From Alisma plantago-aquatica (lineage: Eukaryota > Streptophyta > Magnoliopsida > Alismatales > Alismataceae): a DNA stretch of 64,000 nucleotides. This document shows positions 1-12,380 of the stretch, one piece after another (the stretch's first letter is position 1; the number at the start of each line of letters is the position of its first letter). The translations under genes were made by a program, and so were the position numbers. Location: contig OY856412.1 in the NCBI GenBank assembly GCA_963693085.1, positions 1,127,448,244 to 1,127,512,243 of the forward strand, in the 5' to 3' direction. Under the pieces are notes generated by a model. That model was given only the letters and a program-made list of their open reading frames with translations, did no database searches and was not told the origin of the DNA.

Positions 1-336
1 CTATCATGTTACACTATCATCTCAGAAATAGTTTAAACATATAGATCGGAAATTGCCTTTATTATTATTCAAATCATTTATAAAGTATCCCATTAGAATC
101 ATTATATGACTTGCTCTATGGGCATACATACCAACATGTAATACATCATTAGGAACTATAAAACGTTGCCCTGACCATAGATCCATCAACATCAGAACTT
201 GCTAAATGGTGAAACGGGTTTCTCGCGGCATAATCCGGAATGCATATTTTTGAATATGTGGGGGCATGGAGCCTAAGTGTCCATGACTCAGTAATTTCAT
301 AAGAATGTCTCAATAGAGCATGGTGAACTGACATGT

Positions 337-423
337 GGCTCAGAGCAATGTGCCTATGTGACCATGGCTCAGAGCAATGTGCCTATGTGACCATGGCTCA
401 ACGTATGGTGCCTAAGTGACCAT
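337..423 (+). repeat. 29-bp tandem repeat, three copies
   Basis: Three tandem units start at 337, 366 and 395. The first two are identical and the third has several changes. Each contains ggctcagagcaatgtg or a variant, followed by gcctatgtgaccat. Similar 'catgcatgagcca' words recur in the homologous LTR at 52560-52650, so the array is an LTR-internal minisatellite. Confidence 0.85.
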
Positions 424-939
424 AACTCAATAAATGGGGATGGTTGTGGTAGATGTTCCCCTAAGAGAGCACAGTTGACACTGTAGCTCTAAGAGAGGAT
501 GCCTACGTACCCTGGCACAACTATATTACAGCTGACACAAGATGTCCAGCTAAGCATAAGTGGCCTCGTACTGACCGAGATAAGGGAGGTCATGGCAACT
601 GACTCTTCCATTGACCTTATATGGTACCGACATGTGAGAAGTTTGTGGTCGGTTGGAGATGAATGTGGTATGCTTCATCTCCTCAGGGCATAAGTGTGAT
701 TGTAAAATATGTTCAGCCGTGTAGCATATCTTCTTAAGGATCGAATATGGAAAATATTGTTTGATGCACAATTCAGTTATACATCTTAGTTGATAGATGT
801 TATTTATGTTTCTTTACATTCCTTGCAAAGCATATAGATGAATTATGACTCTACCATGTGTAGATGCAGTGTTCTCCTTAAGAAAGGAGATTATCTTATT
901 CTATTCATATAATGATTAATCTTACCTATTAATATTAAA

Positions 940-1110
940 GAACCCTACTCAGTTTTTATAATGTTTATCATCAATAATAATATGGTCGACGAAGAGTTAT
1001 ATCTCTCACTGGGACAATTTTCTCACCCTGTGGGATCCACAATTTTTAGGTGGACAAGCATGAAGTGGTGGAGATCTTTCTACAATGGAGGAACAACAGC
1101 TGTGGTAACA
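940..1110 (+). repeat. Left copy of 171-bp direct duplication flanking Cassandra
   Basis: Matches 1937-2107 over its full 171 bp with about three substitutions. Both copies run from gaaccctactcag to gctgtggtaaca. Sequence outside the pair is not duplicated. The duplicated segment is host LTR sequence, because it contains the agagttatatctct landmark. Confidence 0.9.
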
Positions 1111-1221
1111 CCTGGGCCCACTGCCCATGGCTCTAGTAGAGTTTCAGGAATGACGACTGCCCCACAAACCACCACTAGCCTTAACTGCGCACTTTGTCCA
1201 CACTGACGCCCAAGCCAGGAT

Positions 1222-1332
1222 CAACTTCCCGACTAGTCACCCATCCTAGTACTACTCCAAGCTGAGCACACTTAACTATGGAGTTCTTTAGTGATGGGCT
1301 CTCGGAAAAGGAGGTGCACCTTGGTGATATGG
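1222..1332 (-). other. 5S rRNA-derived domain in the 3' LTR of Cassandra 1
   Basis: On the minus strand the block reads like plant 5S rRNA: it retains an actccatagttaag stretch, the word gtagtactaggatgggtgac and the spacing of the internal Pol III promoter. The second copy in the same element is at about 1768-1876. It is part of the LTR, not a 5S gene: it carries many differences from 5S and is not in a tandem 5S array. Confidence 0.85.
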
Positions 1333-1630
1333 GTAGTCCAATCATTCCTTTTAAGATCAACTTATCCGAGGCCTCAAATCCTGGGATGTTACAATCTCCC
1401 CCACTTAGACTCTTGACGTCCTCGTCAAGGCTCAACTATAAGGCCTCATAATCTCTTCCCCATTTCAGTGCAGACCCACAATGGCCCATGGACACCCAGC
1501 TCCCGATCACAGAATACCAGCGCAAGGGTGGCTACGTCAACTATGGACAGCCCTTTCCTACATGCCTGGACCGCACAGCTCAAGATTGGCATGCCATGCC
1601 CATGTGGGCCCCACCTACTAGAGGGGTTAT

Positions 1631-1643
1631 GGCTCTGATACCA
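1631..1643 (-). promoter_or_regulatory. Primer-binding site of Cassandra 1
   Basis: The minus strand reads TGGTATCAGAGCC, complementary to the 3' end of plant initiator tRNA-Met. It lies two bases inside the 5' LTR, as expected for minus-strand DNA priming. Confidence 0.92.
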
Positions 1644-1936
1644 TTTGTAACACCTGGGCCCAATGCCCATGGCTCTAGTAGAGTTTCAGGAATGACGACT
1701 GGCCCCACAAACCACCACTAGCCTTAACTGCGCACTTTGTCCACACTGACGCGCAAGCCAGGATCAACTTCCCGACTGGTCACCCATCCTAGTACTACTC
1801 CAAGCTGAGCACACTTAACTATGGAGTTCTTTAGTGATGGGCTCCCAGAAAAGGAGGTGCACCTTGGTGATATGGGTAGTCCAATCATTCCTTTTAAGAT
1901 CAACTTATCTGAGGCCTCAAATCTTGGGATGTTACA

Positions 1937-2107
1937 GAACCCTACTCAGTTTTTATAATGTTTATCATCAATAATAGTATCGTCGACGAAGAGTTATATC
2001 TCTCACTGGGACAATTGTCTCACCCTGTGGGATCCACAATTTTTAGGTGGACAAGCATGAAGTGGTGGAGATCTTTCTACAATGGAGGAACAACAGCTGT
2101 GGTAACA
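1937..2107 (+). repeat. Right copy of 171-bp direct duplication flanking Cassandra
   Basis: Partner of 940-1110. It begins directly after the right LTR end (gatgttaca) and ends at ggtaaca before gtgacaactc. About 98% identical to the left copy, close to the identity of the two Cassandra LTRs to each other. Confidence 0.9.
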
Positions 2108-2460
2108 GTGACAACTCAGGTTGAGTGTACTGTCTGCCGTATCTTGTAGATAGAAGTCCTATGTGTCGTCTCTGTACTCTCAGGTCCTTGGAGTTGGTTC
2201 ATAATGGTTTCATGAACAATATTAGATTTTGGCTTGTATGCCTCAAGGTTTTATGTTACTCCCGTATGTATTTTTATTGAGCAACTATTATATGTTGTCC
2301 TCAAGATGAGATGAAATAATGTTGTACAATGTAAATCAAGATGTGTATGGGTTTTGGATCTTTCAGTAAAAGTTTTCTGATCAAGGATCTCCTTGCAAAA
2401 TGGTTTTAAATTTTAGTGATTTTTGTTAATCCACTGATTATGTTTATTCTGCTTAATTAG

Positions 2461-4095
2461 TAATGATTTGTTTGTCGGTTTGATGACATTTGTTATATGA
2501 GGCATGCGAGATACTTGTATCACATGAATGATATGAATAAGCCCTATGATTTGGTGACAGTCTGTTGCCTAGTATGAGGTAACATTTCTTAATGATAAGC
2601 TGAGGGTTGAGACCCCATAGCATGTGGCTTTGGTGATGAAATATTGTGAGTAACATTGATACATGCATCATGATGTGAGGAGTTCACACTTTATAAGTTC
2701 AATATCTTATGAAGTTGTGTTATGTCCTCATCTTTGTAGAATTTGTTTAAGGATTATACATTATAACTTGGTTGATGCTAAAGGACACCTAATTGGCATA
2801 AATAATCAAGTGAAACCCTAATCATGTAGTTTTTCCCTGTGCCATAGATCCATCTCAATGTCAGCACTTGTTGAATGGTGAAACATGCTTTCCTTGATTG
2901 GAAGCTTGGAGTTGTATATTGTTGAGTTTATGCATTAACATGATTGGCTACAGACCATACCCTAGTAGGAGTGCGGCTGTGGGCCATATCTTAGTGATAT
3001 GGTGCTTATGAGATTTCATAGGATTGACTACGGGACATACCTTAGCAGGAGTGTAGATACGAGTCGTAGCTTAGTTCACTAGTGTCGTGACCTGTACAAA
3101 GGCAGGCTAGGACTTTCACTGTTGACTATAAGTCACAAGTTGCAGTTGACTGATATGTCTCTACTGGTACTCGTGTACTGACCACGAGGTTTGGTGAGGT
3201 CATAGATTTCGGCCCTTCCATGGACCTTGAATGGAATCGATTTTGACTTAGTAGTGGTTAGTTGGATTTGGCCGGTACGACTCAAATCCTAAGGGCATAA
3301 TAAAACACATAAATAGGCGTGTAGCATATTTGTTTCAAATCAAATACGAGAACATTGGTTGAAGACTTGTCCTTATTTTATATAGTTCTATGAATAGAAA
3401 ATATACATGTTCTTCATATTCCTTCTTAAATTATAGATTGATCTACTGCTCGGTGGTAAGTGCACATTATCGCTCTATATGCTTAATCTGCCTTATCCAT
3501 TAGATTCATATTATCTGCTCACCTTGTTTAATATGTTATTTATCTTCTTAGCTTCTTGTGTTAATAATAGCATTGGTAGAGAGTTATATCTCTCGTTGGG
3601 ACGTTTGTCTCACCCCATTGGTTATATATCATTTAGGTGATCATGTATGACGGGGTAGAGAACGTGTGGTGGAGGTTGAGTAACAGGAAGGGCAATAGTC
3701 AAGGAGGTTGGATGTACTTCTAGTCTTTTAGTGTAGAGTCTTAGATTCATCCCTGTATACTCAGGTCCATGGGGGTGTTTTGATGTGTTTTGTAGATATG
3801 CTATCGACTCGTGGTTTTTGGCTTGTGTGCCTTTTGATGTATAGTCTTGGCAGGCATGGTATGTATATACACGTGGAACTATTATTTCATGTATCTGGTT
3901 GATGGCAGGAATGTTTGAGAACAATGATGTAAGAAATTTGAATATATGTTATGTGATGTAGGTGTTAACTCATATGTAATAAATTTCAGCTCATGGTGCT
4001 CTTGCAAATCGGTTTAAATTTCTCGTGTTTTTAGGTAAACTGATGTTAGTGGCTGATCATGTTTTAATTTTAGGTAATCTCACTTTATGTGGCAA
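2461..4095 (+). mobile_element. Second degenerate LTR 3' end (LARD lineage)
   Basis: A second copy of the LTR 3' portion lies head-to-tail with the first. The ccatagatccat block is near 2843, the near-perfect palindrome gagagttatatctctc is at 3579-3594, and the LTR end motif 'attttaggtaatctcactttatgtggca' (split across 4066-4095) closes it. Related ends are at 53676 (plus strand) and 9353/36002 (minus strand). No primer-binding site follows the end, so this is a fragment or solo LTR. Confidence 0.5.
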
Positions 4096-4766
4096 AGAGA
4101 GTTACAAGAAAACTATTTTTGGTACAAAAATATCTTTTGATATACTAGTACTAAACTCTGATTTTCACATATTTTTGCAATATGATTGGTGACTACTCTT
4201 ATAACTTTCTCAAAGTCAAATTACATTATGTTAAATCCTTGTAGCATGGAAGTATGGAATGATGAATTTATATACAATACAACAAAACAGTTAGGATGTA
4301 CAAAGAGGAGTATGAAGCTAACCTCAAGGCATCAAGGCACAAGTTGAGGTACAAGCCATGGTTCTAAGCATGTCTTGTGTTAAGAACCAAGCTACAACTG
4401 TGACCCTTCATGGTACACTTCCTAATTTTCTATCTTTCTAATCCATTCTGTGTGTGAGCTTCATATTACTTTGAAGCTCATAACTCAAACATATTAAGGT
4501 TATGACTTGCCTCCATCATGAAAAAATGGCTCACTAATGTCACACAACTATAAAACCTTAAGGTCAAGGGACCACTCTGAGTTCCAAGCAGTTGACCATG
4601 TCAGAATTACTCCTAGATATGGAGAAAGGAGGCTTTTAGCTCCCTAAAACCAATGAAGAAGATTCAAGTTATTTAGAGCCTAACAATATGTCTAAAACCC
4701 AACTGATTGCAAGAATATATGACATTGACAAATAAGAAACCCATTCTCGCATAATCACACACCCAC

Positions 4767-5110
4767 AAAGAACAAAATTTACACCGAGCACTTCAAAATA
4801 GATCCTTCTTTCTGCCTCTGTTGTTTTGAATGTAAAACACCCTACCATGCTCTATCTGAATGTAGTACTACAACTGTTAATTGACAACAAAATGAATTCA
4901 TGACATTGTACAAATATTGCCCAAGGATCTGATGAAAGATACACATGACCATTTTCTGGAAAAACTGAATATAAATGAAATTTCAGACTTTGTCATTCAT
5001 TGCTTAGCATCATGAGAATGTAGAAATCAATTAATATTTAGTAGGGATCATCCCCATGCCCTTGATATGGTTGTTGACCTCTAGCATTGGGATGCAAGAC
5101 ATAAGGAAGT
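4767..5110 (+). pseudogene. Possible LINE pol C-terminal remnant
   Basis: A short frame near 4780-4885 translates to a cysteine/histidine block (CLCCFECKTPYHALSEC) preceded by KIDPSF. This resembles the zinc-binding region that follows reverse transcriptase in plant L1-type LINEs, usually C-x2-C...H...C. Further downstream, after shifts and stops, the words 'FVIHCLAS' and 'ECRNQLIFSRDHP' look like the tryptophan/RN-x-L-x-F segment next to that zinc knuckle. The frame is broken and no reverse transcriptase domain is visible upstream, so the assignment is tentative. Confidence 0.35.
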
Positions 5111-7704
5111 TACTAATTGATTCATATTAACATGCCTCATAAAGAAGCCACACACAATACATGTTTGACAAACCCACCCATGGCCCTTGTAAAAGCTAAC
5201 ATATTTCTTCTATCATAACTTTGTATAGAGAGTACTAATATGCAAAAAATGGATCCAATTAGATCTTACATATATGAATTGTAGGTATATTACCTTGACC
5301 CTAATCATACACCACATAGGAAACATGAATAAATTGGGTAGTTTATGAGAAAAAATGTTTGAGGCAGGTGTTTGAATCCCAGTAAATGAGCATAGACTCT
5401 TGGGAGTTATAGCTCTAGCATGGAAGGCATACTAAAAAGATTGTACAATATGCTTTGACAAAATTTGACTTGCATCAAAGGTGATTTTAGAGGAAAGGAA
5501 GCAATAAGAAATATATCTGAAACTTGGTCAATTTTACATCATATACAACTAGTACATATATCAAGGTGTAAAAACTTAAATAGAAAGTAAAAGTTGGATA
5601 GATAACATTAAAATGTACCATTGTGTATAAGATGGGACATTCTAGACTGGCTAACATAAACCACAAACCCAAAGCTAGGCACGGTGCCCTCTCTTTACTA
5701 ATTCACAAAATGTGCACAACCTGACTTACAAATATACAAGTACAACCATAATAACATGACAATCATTGGAGAAAAATAGAATAGTGGAACTAAATGTATT
5801 TTATTAAATTTTACTAAAGAAAAATGATAGTCTGTTTAACTTTTACAAACATGAATACCATACATTTGGATAAAATGGGTCTGATAAGACAAAATCATCC
5901 AGAGTTAGATGATACTAAACTCACATAGATGCCACACATATTTTTAGAGAAAATTTAACACATTATAGACTTTGTAGGATGCAGGTAGGTTGATGAAATA
6001 AGGTGTAGATCACCATGGAGAATTAAATTTTAAAGATTATATGAATAATCATAACTTTAAATCACCTGTAGTTAGGATCCCAATTCCACATATTCAGAGG
6101 AAAACAATAATTGACCTACATGCATAGGAATGTTGGACCAGCAAGAGAGTAGTAGGCATGCATGTTAGAAGTAGGAAAATAACCTGAGGAGAAATACCAG
6201 TAGCTGCATAATGTCCTTAGCCAAATGAGAATCTGAATTAGGCATGTTGAAATAAAAAAAGATATGAGATATTAATCTGGACAAAGTAGGCAAATATTTA
6301 GAAGGAAGCATAAATGCCAATTCACAGTGTCAAATATATGCCATAAAAAAAGTGCATATCAATAACCATGGATAACATGGATTTTTTTAACACCCATGGT
6401 GTATTCAATCAAAACATTTTTCATTTAATAGGTCCTTCCTTCACAAGGGCCTACAATTCCAACGAACTAGCTGTCAGCTCAAGAACGTACAATAATTGAG
6501 CCAACATCATAGAAAAAAATAGATAGCACCCCAACTCAACATCTAGGTTGTTATGACAACAACCATCAGAAACATGAAAGTGCATAATAGTAACAAAAAT
6601 ATAAAACAAGAACAAGAACAATTATAGTTAATCAAAAGTATCCTAATCAGGCCCTTAAACTTCAAGAAAGCTAGTAATGTCATGCTCTCTGTTCATGTAA
6701 AAAGAACAAGCAGACACTTCAACTGAATCTTACAGAGTATGATATCTTTTCTATTATTTTAAAAAGATACACACCTAAGCTTTGTAAAGAATAAACTTCC
6801 AATTACAAGACATACAAGAAGAGGATACTCGTAATCCAAAGATATTACAAACTAGGGACGTGCTCAAGCATGGAAGTATGTCCTCAACTAAAATGACTCT
6901 AGAACATAGAAAATGTAGCACAATAATTGAAAGAAGCTTCAACAATCTTCAATTCAACTCAAACTTCAGGTACAACATTGTGCCTCCAAAAATAGAGCAT
7001 ATATAGAGTAGAAAGATATCACAAGAACTTCAAGAAACATATATGACCCCAAAAAGGAGCATAAACATAGACATAGTCATGGAGTAATCAAGAATAAAAT
7101 GGGTCCAAAAGGCAAATGATGAAGAAGAAAAGGACCTGAGATTGTATCCTCCCTTAAGTATGGCAAGAAATTTATCACCTGGCCGGCTGGATAACATATC
7201 ATCAATGTATAACCATCAAGAGTCACATCACATCAACAAAGACAATAAATTATAGGAGCATCAAATCTTGATAATAGAATAGCCAGGTTAGGGGAAAACT
7301 CAATGGAAATCAGAAGCACAATGTGTTAGAAAGAAAATAGATAATCATTACCATCGACTCTCATTTTTCACATGTTCATTGAATAACCTACTCCCCCCAT
7401 CTCATAAGTAGCTCCAATATCCTTAGCAGGTTCCGAAATAAGCAATACAAAAATTGTAGTTAGAGAAAGAAAAAATACAATATCACTCTTCAGATTCCAA
7501 ATGATAATGAAAAATAACTTCTTGAGATACGAGGCAACTTATAACAACAAACTCACTTGCATCATTTTATTGCATCAGATACCGTAAAAATTGTATTGAA
7601 GAATCTATTTACAATAGTAAAAACATAATAACCTGGATAAGCCTCTAAATGGCAACATGCTCGGACAAAAACTAGTTGAGGCTTCAATGGATAATGTCTT
7701 CAAA
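5111..7704. other. Unassigned AT-rich sequence
   Basis: No open frame of useful length, RNA gene, clear repeat or transposon terminus was recognised. It may be intron, intergenic or heavily decayed repeat DNA. Confidence 0.5.
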
Positions 7705-8346
7705 CTAAAGAAAAGAAGACATTCTCATTGTCATGTTAAGCTTTTCATTTCACATCAATCGACAAATTGATGCTTAGTTGTGAACCTTACAACATGAGAC
7801 CGCACAAAGAGATCAAACCTAGTTCCGACATCATTTACAACCTATATAAGTAAAAATTTAATGCCATTCTTCTCTTGCATTCATAGCTGGACGTTTATTG
7901 GAATTTTCTTTAGACTTTCCAAAGATCTTGTTAGTTATGGAGCCCAAACCCCTATTAAACAGTATTCAATATGCTACAAGAAAAATGTAGGATGTGGACA
8001 AAATGTGTTGTATAGTGATTTCCATTTTGTAAGCTAATGTGATGGTGGGTTTTAGTGGAATACAATTTTATATTAACCATTTATTAACAGGGGCAAATCC
8101 AACGTACAGTTTGAAACCCATGACAGGAAAAATAATATTTTTATGCTTTGCACCTGTTAAACATTAGAAACCAACAACAACCAGCATGCTAGTGAGCTAG
8201 ACAACTCGTAAATTTTGGAAAGATAGATAACCTGTTACAAAGATTATAACACTTCCCAACAGAAATTGTGTCAGTCTAGCTAAGAAGATGAAGGGGATTA
8301 AGTGGTACCACAACGTCAATGTCTGTTGTTGTCTATCCTAGAGCTA
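7705..8346. repeat. 640-bp tandem duplication, copy 1
   Basis: Repeats directly at 8347-8960. Shared blocks include gaaccttacaacatgagacc, cttgttagttatggagccca and the closing ctagagctact. Copy 1 contains about 24 bp (around 'agaaaaatgtaggatg') missing from copy 2. Roughly 90% similar by eye. It matches no element family seen elsewhere in the window. Confidence 0.85.
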
Positions 8347-8960
8347 CTAAAGAGAAGAAAACATCCTCATTGTCTTGTTGAGCTTTTCATTTCACATCAG
8401 CCGAGAAGTTGCTGCTTAGTTGTGAACCTTACAACATGAGACCGCACAAAGAGATCAAACCCAGTTCCAACATCATTTACAACCTATATAAGTAAAAATT
8501 TAATGCCATTATTCTCTTGGATTCATAGCCAGACGTTTATTGAGAATTTCTTTAGACTTTCCAAATATCTTGTTAGTTATGGAGCCCAAACCCCTATTAA
8601 ACAATATTCAATATGCTGACTCGTGTTGTATAGTGATTTCCATTTTGTAATCTAATGCGGTGGTGGGTTTGAGTGGAATGCAATTTTATATTAACCATTT
8701 ATTAACAGGGGAAAATCCAACGTACAATCCAAAACCCATGACTAAAAAATAATATTTTTATGATTTGCACCTATTAAACATTGGAAACCAAATGCAGCCA
8801 ACATGCTAGCGAGCTAGACAACTCATAAATGTTGGAAAGATAGATAACATGTTACAAAGAGTACAATACCTCCCAACAGAAAATGTGTTAGTCTAGCTAA
8901 GAAGAAGGGGATTAAATGGTACCACAACATCAATGTTTGTTTTTGTTTGTGCTAGAGCTA
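8347..8960. repeat. 640-bp tandem duplication, copy 2
   Basis: Direct head-to-tail partner of 7705-8346. Slightly shorter because of an internal deletion near 8616. Confidence 0.85.
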
Positions 8961-9352
8961 CTGAATTTAACGATGATGAGTTATTAATTCAAAATATTCA
9001 GAAAAGAAAAGGGTCATTCAACTCATCCGTGTACAACAAGTACATTTATCTACGTATCTCGTAGTTCCTTATTTCAGGAATAAGCAATTTGTTAAACTGT
9101 TCAAAATAAAATAATTTTTGCATAGCACGAACTCAAGTTTTTGTCCTAGTAACTAACAGTATATGTCCATCACACATACATACTACATGTATCATACAAA
9201 TAACAGTAAATGATCAATGATTTCATCTTGAAGGGGAAATAGAAAAATTAGTTGTCCACGATTGGGACTATAGGGGTAGAACACAATTAAGCCATGTAGA
9301 AATACCTAAGACCTTTGTGGTTATTCATGATCAACAATTATAAAATATTATT
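8961..9352. other. Unassigned flank of LARD-A
   Basis: No feature recognised. The last bases, tatt at 9349-9352, match the first four bases beyond the right end of LARD-A (43431-43434) and may be its target-site duplication. Confidence 0.4.
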
Positions 9353-11253
9353 TGAGAACCGGTTACACTATACGAGATTACTCAACATATAAAATACAAC
9401 CGGTCACTAATTAATTACATACCAAAAAATATGGGTAAATTAAAACCGATTTCAACATAACCAACATGTTCTAATATATTACACAAGAGCCCCATATTTT
9501 TCTTGTATTCATACTATGAAAGAATCTGTTGTAATTGTTCCATGGCCTTAGCAATAATATATATACACATGAGAACAATATTCGTATATGCCACACAAAT
9601 AAGCATTAACATGCTAACAAAAGTCTGATTCGTTTGAAACACCATATACACACTTTTCCTGTCCGGACCTGAGACTACATGGATGACTCTAGGACACACT
9701 AGACATCTAATCAACTTTCTCAAATATTTAGTATGGTAGTTCCTCTTTGCTTTCACAGGTCTGTTGTCATTAGTGCATATTACCTAAAAAGATGTGGCAA
9801 ACCATAAGGGTGAGATCCATATCCTAGTAAGAGATATAACCTCCAACAACGCTTATTGATTACATCAGTTTAAGTAATTAAACAGTTTAAACCAAATGAG
9901 TATGTCAAACAAATAGACAAAGCAAGGATATGCTCAACAAAATACATGAAGGAGCAGATAACAACTATCATCATTAGCTGGACTATTCTCATATCCTTGT
10001 TAACAATATAAGGAGTCTAATAGCATAGACATTTCTAACATCATGAACAAGTTCATAGGCATAGTTGTAGCTAATAGAATTAGCATGACTATTAGATTAA
10101 GCAGATCTACATCAAAGTATAATTAACAATATAAGTACTTCTATCCGCATAAGCACAATTTATAATTTAAACATCTCTAGTTATAGAGGCATTGATAACA
10201 ATTGCATCATCTCTAAATACAGAGGCATAGCTGACAGTTCAACTTCTCCAACTAATAGAGGAATGTCTAGGAGTATAACTTCTCTAAATAGTAGAGGCAT
10301 AGCTACTAGTTTAAGCTTGATCACAATATGAGTTAACTATCATCATAAGCAAGTATAATAACATAAACATGTCTACACCATGTGCGTATCTACATTAGGA
10401 ACATATATGTACGATAAACATATCTACTATTTATTATTATGAAGTACATCATCTCTATGAAAAGAGATCAACCAAGGGTTATCACCCAATGTGAAGCATT
10501 GTGTATAACCCTAAATAGATATTATACCCGGATGTATTACATCTTTTATTAAGCCATGAGGAATTTGAGGATACCACTCAAATTCCAACTGACCAACGCT
10601 TAGTCGCAATCAGTGCCATACACGATCTAGGAAGAGCTAGACTCCTAAGATCTTCTCTGCCCCCGATCAGTATGGGTCCCCTACAATGACACATAATGTC
10701 ATGCTGCTAACAACCTAGTTCATCCTAGGTACAAGTCACGACACTAGTAAAAGGAGGTGTGTACGCATGTAATAACCCATTTTTTTGTAAAGACATAAAT
10801 AGGTTGTGAAATTCTAAATTATATTATAACTACAAATATTAATGTCATTTTCAATAATAGTATAAAAAATATATTGTTTAGGAAGCATAAAACAAGTTTG
10901 AAGGAGAAAGCTGGTCTTCTGAACATAAGCGAATTGGTTAATAAAATAAATATTAATATTTTGATTTGAAAGGAAGGAAATTAATGTCTTTGAACAAAAA
11001 CTTAATAATGTGAGTGACATTTATGGAAATAAAAAATAATTAGATAGGATAAAAAAACACAAAGATACATAATATGTTAATTGTAAGTCCTATATGGACT
11101 TCATGAAAATATATTATATGAAATAAATTTATAAAATGACTAATGGGAGAATAAGTAAATGATTAAGAATATGTTTGAACATTCGTGTATGTAAATAAAA
11201 AAAAGAGAGAGAATATAGTTTAATGCGTTATTATAGTTGTTGAGAACCATTCA

Positions 11254-11272
11254 ATATATATATATATATATA
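11254..11272. repeat. (AT)n microsatellite
   Basis: About nine AT dinucleotides within the 4.6-kb solo LTR. Confidence 0.95.
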
Positions 11273-12079
11273 ATTATTGATTATGATGTGTGGGAATTAA
11301 TATTAGGGATGATTAGTTAGGAATCTAAATATATTCAAGAAAAAAAATAGTCATATTAGATCTATATAGAAAATTTGAAGGCCTAAAATAATATATAGGT
11401 AAGTCAGATTCCATTAGTTACTATTAAAGGAATAAGTTCTTTGAGCCATTAGTTAGACAATGGGAATGAGGTGATAAACAAGATATTAATACATAATAAT
11501 GTAATGGTTAATAACTTATAGAAGCGAGGATGTATGGGCCGCAAAATAAGGAACAAGGAAATACAAATTATAAACAAGTCAATGAATGATATAAATAAAC
11601 ATCAATACAAGGAGATTTGAATGCATAAATAATTTTCCAACATAGACATGAGATATTGCCACATTGATGTAGTCATAAATAAAATTTTTAATGGGTCAAA
11701 CGAAATATCTACAACTTTAAAGTTCTACTATAAATCAATGGAAAAAAAAGGAACAACTAAACATTAAAGAGAAGTTAACAAATTTAAAAGAGCTCACATT
11801 CCTAAATTGTGGAAAGACATGTTTTAAAATAACAAAACTAGAGTAATGTAAATGTGAAGAAGAAGCACTATATTAATTAGATACGTTAGAAACCTAGACA
11901 ACTAATAGATACCCCATACGAACTAATTAATCTTGTTGAAACATAGTTGTTTTCCTTTTAAATAGAATAAAGGGTCGAATTGTAATACCTTTACAATAAA
12001 CTTCTCATTCATAATTTTTTTTCTAGTCAAAAGACATGTTTCCAATTTTGTGAACCAACAATCACGCTCCATCTCCTTG

Positions 12080-12380
12080 ATGACGATATTTGGGGCCCAC
12101 TTTCCCTTTCCTCTCTTTGACCTCCTCCTTTCCCAACTACATGTCACGTTGTTTCTCTCTCCACGCAATAACTCCCAATTAACCCCACTCCTCTCTCTCT
12201 CTCGATTAACTCTCCCTCTCCCGCACTTATTCCCCTCCAACCCCACCACTCCACCTTCACTCTCACCCTTTCTCTCTCTCTGCACACGATTGGCCATCCT
12301 TCTAATCTCCCCACCAACAACTCCTCGACACTATCTCTCCGCCCATCCCTCCCCCCTTCCCCTCTACCCGCAAACATACC
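12080..12380. repeat. Pyrimidine-rich tract
   Basis: Strong C/T strand bias with many ctctct and cccc runs in the LTR upstream of the TATA-like box. It creates long accidental open frames on both strands, none with recognisable domains. In an LTR it could be a U3 promoter-proximal tract. Confidence 0.6.

Larger units (their letters stand above)
1104..1936 (-). mobile_element. Cassandra-type TRIM retrotransposon, copy 1
   Basis: A small non-coding LTR retrotransposon of 833 bp. Two direct repeats of about 290 bp (1104-1393 and 1646-1936) have the termini TGTAACATCCC...GGTGTTACA when read on the minus strand. Each contains a reverse-complement 5S rRNA-like block, the hallmark of Cassandra. On the minus strand the right-hand repeat is the 5' LTR. 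It is followed by a 13-nt primer-binding site for initiator tRNA-Met, and a G-rich polypurine tract (gtgggggagat) precedes the 3' LTR near 1394-1407. The LTRs differ by about seven substitutions and one indel. At the left edge the LTR begins ggtaacacc rather than tgtaacacc. Flanks show a 171-bp duplication, not a 5-bp TSD. It encodes no protein and would depend on other elements for movement. Confidence 0.93.
1..2460 (+). mobile_element. Degenerate LTR 3' portion (LARD lineage), interrupted by Cassandra
   Basis: Non-coding sequence that aligns by eye with 2461-4095 and 52200-53676. Shared landmarks in the same order are a 'ccatagatccat' block, a 'gcatatttttgaatatg' block, the near-palindrome agagttatatctct followed by a 'tctcaccc' block and 'tttttaggtgga', and a final run like 'caaaatggttttaaatttt'. 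In the giant elements downstream these landmarks occupy the 3' part of the LTR, so this is read as an LTR end. The upstream part lies outside the window. A Cassandra element with duplicated flanks interrupts it at 1104-1936. No coding capacity is visible. Confidence 0.55.

Noticed and set aside
1222..1332. Genuine 5S rRNA gene
   Set aside because: The homology lies within LTRs having TG...CA ends, a primer site and a polypurine tract, and differs from plant 5S at many positions. It is the Cassandra 5S-derived domain.
9514..9756. Frame at 9514-9756 conserved at 36176-36406, suggesting a small gene
   Set aside because: Conservation is explained by the two regions being sister LTRs. No domain and no homologous intact frame in other LTR copies.
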